In this document: positions 1 to 7,331 of the stretch, in pieces
Layout: the number at the start of each line of letters is the position of its first letter
Numbering within the stretch: position 1 is the first letter of the stretch
Source of the DNA: Polyangiaceae bacterium
Lineage (GTDB): Bacteria > Myxococcota > Polyangia > Polyangiales > Polyangiaceae
Assembly (NCBI GenBank): GCA_025936205.1
Contig: JAICTU010000119.1
Span: 1 to 19,899, forward strand
Direction of reading: 5' to 3'
DNA length: 19,899 bases
Notes under the pieces: generated by a model
What the model was told of the DNA's origin: nothing
The model's input: the letters and a program-made list of their open reading frames with translations, nothing else
The model's database searches: none
Position numbers and translations under genes: made by a program

Positions 1-681
1 CAGGAGGCGCACACCGTCTCGACCTTGAAGGGCGCGCCGCCCGGCTACGTGGGCTACGGGGAGGGCGGCGTGCTGACCGAGGCGGTGCGCCGCCGCCCCC
101 ACAGCGTGGTGCTGCTGGACGAAGTAGAGAAGGCCCACCCCGACGTGCACGAGGTCTTCTTCCAGGTCTTCGACAAGGGCTGGATGGAAGACGGCCAGGG
201 CGTGCGCGTCGACTTCAAGAACACGATCCTCCTGCTCACGTCCAACGTGGGCAGCGACCTGATCCTGAAGCTCTGCGCTGGGCCCGAGCGCCCCCCCGTC
301 GAGCTGGTGAAGGAGGCGCTGCGCCGGCCCTTGCTCGAAGTATTCCCCGCGGCGCTGCTCGGGCGCATGGTGGTGATCCCGTACTATCCGCTCAGCGACG
401 AGCTACTGGGCAACATCGTGCGGCTCCAGCTCGACAGAGTGGCCGCTCGCGTGCGGGAGCGCTACGGCGTCCCGTTCGATTACGAGCCCTCCGTGATCGA
501 TCTGATCAGCAGCCGCTGCACGGAGCTCGAAAGCGGCGGGCGCATGATCGACGCCGTGCTCACCAACACGCTGCTGCCCGAGGTCAGCCGCGAGCTCCTG
601 CTGCGCACGCTCGACGGCAGGCGCATCGAGCGGGTCGGGGTGCGCGCGGTGGACGGGGCGTTCCGCTATCAGTTCGAGTGA
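1..681 (+). CDS. clpV: Type VI secretion ATPase ClpV/TssH, C-terminal part (5' end outside window)
   Basis: This is the second AAA+ module of a Clp/Hsp100 ATPase; the reading frame is open from base 1, so the start lies upstream. The visible 226 residues begin with the pore-loop region ([11 protein letters not shown]), followed by Walker B ([11 protein letters not shown]), the segment [15 protein letters not shown], sensor 1 (LLTSN), an arginine-finger region (LLGRM) and sensor 2 in the form [13 protein letters not shown]. The [14 protein letters not shown] and DKGWMEDG wording, and the C-terminus ending in YQFE, fit ClpV of type VI secretion better than housekeeping ClpB. Known family role: a cytoplasmic hexamer that disassembles contracted TssB/TssC sheaths after firing so that subunits are recycled. 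No other T6SS gene is visible downstream, so the rest of the cluster, if present, is to the left. A shorter TTG start at 25 is rejected because it would begin inside the pore loop. Confidence 0.9.
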   Translation, partial: QEAHTVSTLKGAPPGYVGYGEGGVLTEAVRRRPHSVVLLDEVEKAHPDVHEVFFQVFDKGWMEDGQGVRVDFKNTILLLTSNVGSDLILKLCAGPERPPVELVKEALRRPLLEVFPAALLGRMVVIPYYPLSDELLGNIVRLQLDRVAARVRERYGVPFDYEPSVIDLISSRCTELESGGRMIDAVLTNTLLPEVSRELLLRTLDGRRIERVGVRAVDGAFRYQFE

Positions 682-1059
682 GCCCGTTCCCCCGGCGCAG
701 CGCTGCTGGTCGGCGAGTCCGACGCGAACGCGGCAACAGGAATGGCTGGCTGAGGAAAGCGGGCTTTGTGCCGCGCTGTGCGTCGCAAAGCCCGCTTTCC
801 CTCATCAGCCTCAGCGCGCGGACCTGCAAACTGCTCCAACCTCGCGTTAACCTTGCGCTCGCACTCCGCCCGCAGGGGTTTGCCATGCCCGCCCGGAGCC
901 GTTGGAGCGCTCCTGCTCGCGCCCTCCGCTCTCCGGGCAGCCGCTCGACAACCGGAACGGATCGCCTTGAAGGTGAACCCTTTGACCGCTAATGAAGCTT
1001 GACGGCGCCCGGGTCGGGGGCTCCAGGCAGTGGGGCGTCGCATTGGAAGCGTCAATCAC
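682..1059. other. Non-coding gap between clpV and the Pro-rich membrane protein gene
   Basis: The gap is about 380 bases. The open frames in it have no recognisable protein and overlap each other on both strands. Its one clear structure is the long inverted repeat annotated at 754-800, which probably separates the T6SS transcription unit from the next gene. A weak promoter-like pair (TTGAAG at 967-972, 17 bases, TAATGA at 990-995) precedes the next gene but matches the -10 consensus poorly. Confidence 0.6.
754..800. terminator. Strong inverted repeat, probable factor-dependent or bidirectional terminator after clpV
   Basis: The arms GGAAAGCGGGCTTTG (754-768) and CAAAGCCCGCTTTCC (786-800) are perfectly complementary over 15 bases around a 17-base loop. 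Imperfect pairing extends outward to about 744 and 810 (GGCTG/CAGCC). No T-run follows on either strand, so it is not a textbook intrinsic terminator, but T-poor hairpins are usual at gene ends in high-GC genomes. It lies 72 bases after the clpV stop. Confidence 0.55.
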
Positions 1060-2259
1060 GTGAAACCCAGCGACAGCAGCGACGAAGAGCACGGCCTGGA
1101 GGCTGAAGTCCGCGCGGAAGCCGGGCGCTCGGGGAGGGCGCCGGTGCTCCCCCAGGGCGGCGCGGAGCGCAGCGAATCCGGAGTCGTTGCGGCTTCTTCC
1201 GCAGTCGACGATGCCGACGAGGAGACGCGCGTCGGTCCCGGCAGCCTGCCACCGGCGCTGGAGGAGCAGGAGGCCCTTGCCCGGCGCATCCGGCACGCGC
1301 TCGGGCGGACCCTGCCGCTGGGGGCCCCCGTGCCGGTCACGCCTCCGCCGGGGGCGACGCGCAGCCTGTATTCGCGCACGATGATGCTGGGCGGGCGGCA
1401 AGAGCCGGGGCTGAGGCCCTCGGAGCCGCCGGTGATGTCTTCGCCGCGCAATACCGCGCGGTTCGATGCCATTCGTTCGGAGGAGCTACGCGCGGAGGCC
1501 GAGCGCATGGAGGCCTTGCGTCAGCAGGGGCTGCGCTCACCGAACGGGCGAGCCGAAGCCATGCGTCCCGAGATGGTGACTCCCGTGGCCCTGTCGCCGC
1601 TTCCGCCTCAGGCCTTTCCGCCGGGCATGTTCCCCGGCTCGGAGCGGGTGCCGGCGCAGAGCACCGAGCGCACCCCGCAGCGCTCCAGCTTCATGAGGCC
1701 CGTCGGGCGTGCCAGCGCGCCTCCACCTCGCCGCAGCCGGCGGCCGGGCGAGGCAGAAGATGCGCTTGGACCCCTGCCGGGCGCTGCTGCTCCGGACTCG
1801 GATCACGAGGCGTTTGCCCTGGACCGGCCGCTGTCGATCCCGCCGGGCCTGCTGCCCCGCGCGCGCCGCGGGGAGCGCCCGTCGATCGCACCTGTCGCAC
1901 CCACCGTGAGCCGGTCCACTCCGGCGCAGCGCCTGACGCCTGTGCCGACGAGTGGGGTGATGCTGCCTCCACCGCCGCAGCCGGGCGACTACGAGCTGTC
2001 TTCTGCTTCGCCATCATCGCTGCCCCCCGCGCCGCGCTTTCAGTCCACCGCCTCAGGGCCGCCCCTCGTGCCGCGGGCTCCGGCGCGGCCGCTGCTCAGC
2101 GATTTACCGAGCGCCAATCCGTTCGAGGGCTACGAGGCGCCGCGCGAGACGTTCGCGCAGCGCTCACTGATCGTGTTCGTCGTGGCGCTGGCCGTGGTGG
2201 GCATGTTTGCGCTCGCGGCGATGGCCTTCGGCCTGCTCGGCTTCGGCAAGCACTGGTGA
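1060..2259 (+). CDS. Pro/Arg/Ser-rich low-complexity protein with one C-terminal membrane segment
   Basis: I do not recognise a family. From the GTG at 1060 the protein is 399 residues. The first ~360 are hydrophilic, rich in Pro, Ala, Arg and Ser, and without cysteine, so probably largely disordered. A single hydrophobic segment follows (about residues 369-395, LIVFVVALAVVGMFALAAMAF) with a short tail ending GKHW. With no N-terminal signal peptide this gives a tail-anchored or type II-like topology, with the disordered part probably cytoplasmic. An in-frame GTG at 1030 would add ten residues. The 1060 start is preferred because GGAAG (1045-1049) sits ten bases ahead of it, but the choice is uncertain. 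The gene stands alone on this strand, between the hairpin at 754-800 and the convergent terminator-like structure at 2266-2316. Reality is supported by its length, the terminal membrane helix and consistent GC-rich third positions. Confidence 0.7.
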   Translation: MKPSDSSDEEHGLEAEVRAEAGRSGRAPVLPQGGAERSESGVVAASSAVDDADEETRVGPGSLPPALEEQEALARRIRHALGRTLPLGAPVPVTPPPGATRSLYSRTMMLGGRQEPGLRPSEPPVMSSPRNTARFDAIRSEELRAEAERMEALRQQGLRSPNGRAEAMRPEMVTPVALSPLPPQAFPPGMFPGSERVPAQSTERTPQRSSFMRPVGRASAPPPRRSRRPGEAEDALGPLPGAAAPDSDHEAFALDRPLSIPPGLLPRARRGERPSIAPVAPTVSRSTPAQRLTPVPTSGVMLPPPPQPGDYELSSASPSSLPPAPRFQSTASGPPLVPRAPARPLLSDLPSANPFEGYEAPRETFAQRSLIVFVVALAVVGMFALAAMAFGLLGFGKHW

Positions 2260-2265
2260 AGCATT

Positions 2266-2316
2266 CGTGAGCACGGCGCGGCCCGGGTAGAGCCGCGCGG
2301 GATCGCGTCGCTCACG
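2266..2316. terminator. Nested inverted repeat between convergent genes, probable bidirectional terminator
   Basis: The outer arms CGTGAGC (2266-2272) and GCTCACG (2310-2316) are perfect. Inside them GCGCGGC (2276-2282) pairs perfectly with GCCGCGC (2292-2298) around a nine-base loop. The structure fills the 52 bases between the stop of the + strand membrane protein gene and the stop of the minus-strand lipoprotein gene, and its right arm includes that second stop codon. No T-run is present. Confidence 0.5.
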
Positions 2317-3847
2317 GTTCGGGCGTCTCGGGCGCTGCCGGGGTCACAGGCGGAGGAGGAGGCTCCGCCACGCACGTGCTGGTGAGGGCGTCGCACACTT
2401 CGCCCACCAGGCAGGCGGCGGCCGAGGCCGCGGTGCACTCGACGCAGCTGCCGGCGCTGCACACCCCGAGACCGGCAATGTGTGTGCAGTCGGCGCTGGT
2501 GGTGCAGGCCACACACTTGCCCGCCGAGCAGCGCGCGGCGGCCGGGCTCGGGCAGCTGGTGCTCACCACGCATTCGCAGCCGCCGTTGGCCACGCCGTCG
2601 CAGTTCGAGTCGTCGCCCGGCACTGTGCAGGAGTCCGCCGCGAGCGGCCCGACCGAGCCCGTGCACGCGCCGAGCACGCTGCTCGAGTTGCCGCTGGGCC
2701 CAGGGCCGCAAACCGCCAGACCCGCGTGGCAAATCCCCTTGCCGTCTCCGGGATGAGCCCCACAGGACACGCTCGTGCCGATGACGCAGGTGCAGACGGT
2801 GTCGATGATGTTGTCGAGGGCGCCGTTGCAGTCGTTGTCCAAGGGCGAGGTGCAATCGCGCGCCTTCGGGCCTACCGAGCCCGTGCACGTGCCGAACTTG
2901 CTGGTCTTCTTGTCCGTGCTGGGCTGGCAGGTCTGGCTGCCCGCATGGCAGATGCCGAGGCCGTCCAGCGCTCCATGCGCTTCGCACGGTTGCGTCGAGT
3001 TCACCAGGCAAGTACAGGCGCTGTCGAGCGTGGCGTTGTCGGCCTTGCCGTCGCAGTCGTTGTCCAACGGCGAGGTGCAGTCGCGCGGCTGGGGATACGT
3101 CGCTCCCACGCAGTCGCCGTACTTGCCATTGACGCAGGTCTGCTTGCCGAGCTTGCAGATGCCCACGGCATGCCCCGTCGGGCCGCAGTCGGCCTGCTCG
3201 CCCTCGATACAAGGGCAGTTGTCGTTGGGCCTGCCGTTGCAGTTCGAGTCGTCGCTCTTCTGAACGCAGCTGTCCTCCGGCACCGGCCCCACCGCGCCGC
3301 TGCACTGGCTCCAGTCGCTGGTCTGCCGGTCTGCGGAGAGGACGCAGGTGCGCGTCCCCGCGTGGCAGGGGCCGTTTCCGTCGAAGCCGGGATGGGCGTC
3401 GCAGGGCTCGGGATCCATCCCCGGGACACAGCGACAGTAGTCGTCCACCGTGTTGTCGGGGAGGCCGTCACAATCATTGTCGAGCGGTGAGGAGCAATCG
3501 CGCTCGGCGGGCAGCACCGCGCCATCGCACTCGCCCCAGATGCCGTCGTGACAGACGCGCGTGCCGGGCTTGCACATGCCCGCGACCGAGTCGGGGCCGC
3601 ACGGCTTCGTCGCGCCGTCGAGGCAACCGCTGAGTGTTTCCTGGGGGATCGACACCATTCCGGCATCGACGCCCGCGTCGGAGGTGTTTCGGGGCGGGTG
3701 AGTCGCCGGCGTGGACTCCGCCGGCTCATCCGACGTCGGCTGATCCGGCGGCGCGGGCAGCGTGACGGTGGGCGGAGGATCGATGGCGCACGCGGCGAGC
3801 AGCCCGCCCAGCAACCAACCAGCGCCCTTGTAGCGACCCGTGCCCAC
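2312..3847 (-). CDS. Exported Cys-rich lipoprotein with repeated MopE-like D-x-D/N-C-D/N-G motifs
   Basis: From the GTG at 3847 the protein is about 511 residues. It begins with a short lipoprotein signal (RYK, a hydrophobic run, then lipobox LAAC with Cys20). A Pro/Thr-rich spacer follows, then about five repeats of 70-80 residues, each with regularly spaced cysteines and an acidic motif such as SPLDNDCDG, SPLDNDCNG, SDDSNCNG or GDDSNCDG. These resemble the DNDCDG motifs of MopE-like repeat proteins of Myxococcota, thought to bind metal ions; disulfide bonding outside the cytoplasm is expected. The last ~70 residues change to C-V-x-C-T repeats like those of the larger neighbour at 5160-7292 and end in a Pro-rich tail. 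The reading frame runs upstream to an ATG at 4021 and another at 3901, but those starts bury the signal peptide 40-58 residues inside. Function unknown: surface structure or matrix component is an inference. Confidence 0.8.
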   Translation of the reverse strand: MGTGRYKGAGWLLGGLLAACAIDPPPTVTLPAPPDQPTSDEPAESTPATHPPRNTSDAGVDAGMVSIPQETLSGCLDGATKPCGPDSVAGMCKPGTRVCHDGIWGECDGAVLPAERDCSSPLDNDCDGLPDNTVDDYCRCVPGMDPEPCDAHPGFDGNGPCHAGTRTCVLSADRQTSDWSQCSGAVGPVPEDSCVQKSDDSNCNGRPNDNCPCIEGEQADCGPTGHAVGICKLGKQTCVNGKYGDCVGATYPQPRDCTSPLDNDCDGKADNATLDSACTCLVNSTQPCEAHGALDGLGICHAGSQTCQPSTDKKTSKFGTCTGSVGPKARDCTSPLDNDCNGALDNIIDTVCTCVIGTSVSCGAHPGDGKGICHAGLAVCGPGPSGNSSSVLGACTGSVGPLAADSCTVPGDDSNCDGVANGGCECVVSTSCPSPAAARCSAGKCVACTTSADCTHIAGLGVCSAGSCVECTAASAAACLVGEVCDALTSTCVAEPPPPPVTPAAPETPEP

Positions 3848-3905
3848 TACGCCCCGTAGCAACCATGATGTCAGTTTGCCGCCCACACACCAACCTACCA
3901 TGCCG

Positions 3906-3920
3906 CCACACTCGGTGTGG
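3906..3920. repeat. Small perfect inverted repeat upstream of the MopE-like lipoprotein gene
   Basis: CCACAC and GTGTGG pair around a three-base loop. It lies in the 213-base gap between the epimerase stop and the lipoprotein start, about 60 bases upstream of the chosen GTG. A second short palindrome (GAAACAGTTTC, 3959-3969) lies further upstream. Either could be an operator or a weak terminator for the preceding operon; the sequence does not decide. Confidence 0.3.
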
Positions 3921-4060
3921 AACAGCGACGAAAATAGGCCCCTAGTCCGATGCTGCCACGAAACAGTTTCAGTGTGGGTTGCTCGATGTTCACGCACCGG
4001 GGAGAACCACCGGCGTTTCACTGCCGAGCAATCTCTGCAGTGAGTTCCTTCGCGGTAACG

Positions 4061-5125
4061 CTACAGCACCACGCCATGTCCGGCGACGATCGAAGAAAGA
4101 TCCAGCTGAGCTCCGCGCTGAGCAAAGCCACCGGAAAACGGCGAATTTGCGAGAAATAACGGTGTGTCCAGATCCACGAACTCGAAGCCGCCGCGACCCG
4201 CAGCAAAGCAAGCCGAGGTGCTCATGGCCAGTGTCGATTCCAGCATGCCGCCGATCATCAACGACATGCCACTCGCCTGCGCCACGGCAACGATGTCGAG
4301 CGCCTCGCTGATGCCGGACTTCATCAGCTTGACGTTGATGGCGTGCGGCGGCCCAAGACGCGTTGCGGCGAGCACGGCGTCTCGAGCGTGGACCACGCTC
4401 TCGTCCAGGGCCAGGCGGGCCACCCTCGCGACCTGAGCCAGGCCCTCCCAGTCGTCTCCGGCGACGGGCTGCTCGAACAGCTCGAGCCGTACGCCTCGAG
4501 CCTCGAGTCGCGCGACGAGCTCGATGGCTTGACGAGCGCTGAACGCGGCGTTGGCATCGAGTGAGAGCAGCGCCTCCGGAGCGCCGGCGTGAGCCGCGAG
4601 CACGCGCTCGGCGTCCTGCCCGCGGCCGACTTTGATCTTGAGTTTGCGAAAACCGCGGGCCCACCAGCGCTCGGCGGCGCTGCGCGCCGCCTCCGGTTCC
4701 ATGATTGGGATCGTGACGTCCGTCTCGAGCGCGCTGCCGCCGGCGCCGCCGAACCAATCTTGGAGCGACCACCCGCGCTGCCGCGCCAGCGCGTCGAGCA
4801 GCGCCGTCTCCAGCGCGCAGCGTGCCGAAGCGCTGGTCTGGGTGGCCGCGCGCATCTCGAACGCGCGCTGGCGCCAGCGGCGTGCGTCGCGCCCGAGCCA
4901 CAGGGGGCGGGCCGCTGCGATGGCCTCGAGCGCGCCCTCGAGCGTCTCGCCGTTGTAGGCCGTCAGCGGCGCGGCCTCACCGAGCCCCAGCGTTCCGTCC
5001 GCCAGCCGCAGCTGGACGACGGCGATGCGCGCGAGATCCGGGCTGCCGCCCGCGATGCCGAAGGGCTCGTTCAGCTCCAGCTCGAAGGTCCGGGTCTGGA
5101 GCTCGGCGATGTCGGTCGGATTCAC
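4061..5125 (-). CDS. Dipeptide epimerase (L-Ala-D/L-Glu epimerase type, enolase superfamily)
   Basis: This 354-residue protein has the complete muconate-lactonizing subgroup active site. It shows the KxK motif in KLKIKVG (Lys163 and Lys165), metal ligands Asp190 (SLDAN), Glu218 (LFEQP) and Asp241 (LALDES), and the opposite base Lys266 (INVKLMKSG). A C-terminal DxD motif (DLDTP, Asp318 and Asp320) is the signature that binds the dipeptide alpha-ammonium group in Ala-Glu epimerases. Family role: Mg2+-dependent cytoplasmic interconversion of L-Ala-D-Glu and L-Ala-L-Glu, used in recycling murein peptides; other dipeptides are accepted by relatives. The GTG at 5125 is chosen because the upstream extension to 5284 overlaps the preceding gene and reads as low-complexity Ala/Arg, whereas VNPTDIAELQTRTF starts the usual first strand. 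No convincing ribosome binding site precedes it. It begins 34 bases after the Cys-repeat gene ends, so it probably belongs to the same operon. Confidence 0.88.
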   Translation of the reverse strand: MNPTDIAELQTRTFELELNEPFGIAGGSPDLARIAVVQLRLADGTLGLGEAAPLTAYNGETLEGALEAIAAARPLWLGRDARRWRQRAFEMRAATQTSASARCALETALLDALARQRGWSLQDWFGGAGGSALETDVTIPIMEPEAARSAAERWWARGFRKLKIKVGRGQDAERVLAAHAGAPEALLSLDANAAFSARQAIELVARLEARGVRLELFEQPVAGDDWEGLAQVARVARLALDESVVHARDAVLAATRLGPPHAINVKLMKSGISEALDIVAVAQASGMSLMIGGMLESTLAMSTSACFAAGRGGFEFVDLDTPLFLANSPFSGGFAQRGAQLDLSSIVAGHGVVL

Positions 5126-5159
5126 GCGCGCAGCATAGCAAACCGTCGGCCCGCGCCGC

Positions 5160-7292
5160 TCAGGGCACGCAGAACCCACCCAGGCAGCTCGTGTTGCTCC
5201 CGCTCGGGCAGTCGATGCCAGAGGCGCAGGGAAGCCGGCACGTCCCGGTGACCTCGCCGTCGGGGATATCGCAGATGCCGTCATTCAAGGAGGGCTCGCC
5301 GCAATCCGCGGCGGCTGAGCACGGCTTGTTGTTTGCCTGGTTAAAGCCCGCGCAGGTCGTCTGTCGGAGCAAGCAGACCGCCTCGCTGTCGCCATCGATG
5401 GTGGTGGCGGTCGCCAAGCCCGAGAAGGGCGTTTGCGGGCAGGCGTTCGCGGAGTCGAGCGGGAAGCAGGAGAAGCTGTTGGGGACCAGCGCGCCCTCAA
5501 AGGTCTCCTGCAAGCAGCGTAGATTCGTGCCGCAATGCGCGTCGGAGACGCAGTCCTCGCACAGCCCGGCGCTGCCCACGGCGAACGGCGAGCACACCTT
5601 GGTGGTGCTGTTGCACACGGTGGAGCCGCAGGCCGTGCGGTCCTTGCCGGTGCACTGCACGCACACGCCCGCGCCTCCCGAGGTGTCGCAGACCGCGAGC
5701 GCGGTCTGGCCGCTGACGATGTGGGCGCAGTGGCCGCCGCCCGCGTCGTTCACGCAGGCCACGCACTGGTTGTTCACGCAGCGTGAGGCCCCAGGCGCGG
5801 TGCAATCGGTGTCGGCGACGCACTGCACGCAGGTGTTGGTGGCCGTGTTGCACGCCAGGCCGTTGGCGTTGCCCACGCAGTGAGAGGCGTTCGTGCACTC
5901 CACGCAGTGCGCGGCGCCCGTAGTCAGGCAGGCGTGCTTGCCGTTCACTGCGCCGCAGTCCAGATCGGCAGCGCAGGCGGTGCAGACACCCGGGCTCAGG
6001 TTGCACTTCGAGCGCGCCGGGTCACCCGAGCAATCAATGTTGGCCGTGCACTCGACGCACTCGCCGGCGCTCTGGGGGTTGCGGCAGATGTTCTTGTTGC
6101 CGGGGAACTTCCCCACGCATTGCGAGGTGCTGCTGCAGGGCGCGCACTGATGCGCCGTGGTGTCGCAGCGGGCGAGGGTGGGATCGTGATTGCAGTCGTT
6201 GCTCTCGACGCAGCCCACGCACTTGCCGTTGGGCACGTCGCAGGCGCCATTGCCGCAGGTCGAGTCGTCGACGCATTCCACGCACAGGCCGCCCTTGGCG
6301 GGGTCGCAGATGGGGCGCCCGCTCTCACACTGACTGTTGTCGTTGCAGGGGGCACACTGGTGCTGTGCGTTGCAGCGCGAGGCTTCCGGCGCAGTGCACT
6401 GGCTGTCGTTGACGCAGGCCACGCATTTATTGGTGGCCGTGTCGCAATGGGTGCCCGGCGCGCAGGTGCTATCATCGACGCAGTCCACGCAGCGATTGGC
6501 GCTATTGCAGACCTGCGCGCCGCACGGGGCGTTGTCCACGCAGGGGACGCACTCCTTGCGGGCTGTGTTGCACTGCGGCGTGGGGGCGGCGCAGGTGTGG
6601 TCGTCGATGCACTGCACGCAGATGCCGCTGGGCACGCCGCTGCAGATTGATTTGGTCCCCTTACATTCACCGGGGCCGCTGCAGGACGGCGTGCACTTGT
6701 CGGTATTGGAGTCGCAGATTTCGCCGTCGGTCGTGCATTGCCGCGTGTCCGCGCACTCGACGCAGCGGTTGTTGCGCGGGTTGGCTTCGTCCCGCTTGCA
6801 GTGCAACCCTTGCTCTTGGTTGCAGTCTGCGTCCTGCAGGCACACGACGCAGTCGCGAATGCGCGTGTCGCACACCGGCAGGGCGCCGCGACTGTCGGCC
6901 ACGCCCGTGCACTGCGCGTCGTCTTGGCAGCGCACGCAGCGATGCGTGGCCTCGTCGCACATCGTGCCTTCGTCACAGGGGATCGTCGGGCAGTTGCTGC
7001 CGGGCAAGCCGATCAGGCCAGCGTCACCCAGGGCTCCGTCCGGCGTCGGGCACACGAACTTCTGTGTGGCGGTCCTCTGGCCATTCGGCCATAGCCACTG
7101 CCCATTCACCAGGCGCGGCCCCTCCTCCCAGATCCCGCCATCGGGATAGTACCAACGACAGTCCGCACCGAGCTGCGGCGCGGGCTCGCAAGTGCGGGTC
7201 TTGGTGCAGTCGTCCGAGAGCGACTGGAGACACTGGACGCTGAGGACGGCGACGGAGAGCGCGAGCCAACGGAGGAGATGTGAACGGTGCAT
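5160..7292 (-). CDS. Large exported Cys-repeat protein (myxobacterial-type Cys-rich repeats)
   Basis: The 710-residue protein starts with a signal sequence (MHRSHLLRWLALSVAVLS) ending at SVQC. That is close to a lipobox, but Gln at -1 is unusual, so it may be cleaved by either signal peptidase. A short domain with WYYPDGGIWEEG follows. About 18 repeats of roughly 22-30 residues then occupy residues ~115-590, each with the pattern C-V-x-C-x-x-D/N-x-x-C followed by P-x-C-D-x-x-x-x-x-C. The last ~120 residues are a distinct Cys-rich domain ending FCVP. This repeat style is typical of Myxococcota extracellular proteins; the cysteines should form disulfides in the periplasm or at the surface. Function is unknown; a rod-like surface or adhesive role is inference. 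It lies 39 bases after the PEGA gene and 34 before the epimerase gene. Antisense frames across the repeats are artefacts of the repeated codon pattern. Confidence 0.82.
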   Translation of the reverse strand: MHRSHLLRWLALSVAVLSVQCLQSLSDDCTKTRTCEPAPQLGADCRWYYPDGGIWEEGPRLVNGQWLWPNGQRTATQKFVCPTPDGALGDAGLIGLPGSNCPTIPCDEGTMCDEATHRCVRCQDDAQCTGVADSRGALPVCDTRIRDCVVCLQDADCNQEQGLHCKRDEANPRNNRCVECADTRQCTTDGEICDSNTDKCTPSCSGPGECKGTKSICSGVPSGICVQCIDDHTCAAPTPQCNTARKECVPCVDNAPCGAQVCNSANRCVDCVDDSTCAPGTHCDTATNKCVACVNDSQCTAPEASRCNAQHQCAPCNDNSQCESGRPICDPAKGGLCVECVDDSTCGNGACDVPNGKCVGCVESNDCNHDPTLARCDTTAHQCAPCSSTSQCVGKFPGNKNICRNPQSAGECVECTANIDCSGDPARSKCNLSPGVCTACAADLDCGAVNGKHACLTTGAAHCVECTNASHCVGNANGLACNTATNTCVQCVADTDCTAPGASRCVNNQCVACVNDAGGGHCAHIVSGQTALAVCDTSGGAGVCVQCTGKDRTACGSTVCNSTTKVCSPFAVGSAGLCEDCVSDAHCGTNLRCLQETFEGALVPNSFSCFPLDSANACPQTPFSGLATATTIDGDSEAVCLLRQTTCAGFNQANNKPCSAAADCGEPSLNDGICDIPDGEVTGTCRLPCASGIDCPSGSNTSCLGGFCVP

Positions 7293-7331
7293 GCGTGTCC
7301 GGCAGTGCGAAAGGAAGCGACGAAGGGAAGG

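Noticed and set aside
967..995. TTGAAG-17-TAATGA considered as a sigma-70 promoter for the Pro-rich gene
   Set aside because: Spacing is ideal and the -35 box agrees at 4 of 6, but the -10 box agrees at only 2 of 6, so it was not annotated.
2130..3305. Minus-strand open frame overlapping both the Pro-rich gene and the lipoprotein gene
   Set aside because: It is an Arg/Gln/Leu-rich frame-shifted shadow of the lipoprotein gene and also runs into the convergent gene.
2480..3490. Long + strand open frame opposite the MopE-like lipoprotein gene
   Set aside because: It is antisense to a gene with a signal peptide and clear repeats. Its Val/Ala/Arg-rich sequence arises from the repeated GC-rich codon pattern and has no domain.
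3848..4021. Upstream extension of the MopE-like lipoprotein to the ATG at 4021 or 3901
   Set aside because: Either start places the lipoprotein signal well inside the protein, with no ribosome binding site, whereas the GTG at 3847 gives a normal 20-residue signal.
5126..5284. Upstream extension of the dipeptide epimerase to 5284
   Set aside because: It would overlap the end of the Cys-repeat gene by 125 bases and adds 53 low-complexity residues absent from the family.
5880..6650. Long + strand open frame opposite the Cys-repeat gene
   Set aside because: It mirrors the repeated codons of the real gene on the other strand, with Ala/Gly/Val low complexity and no recognisable motif.
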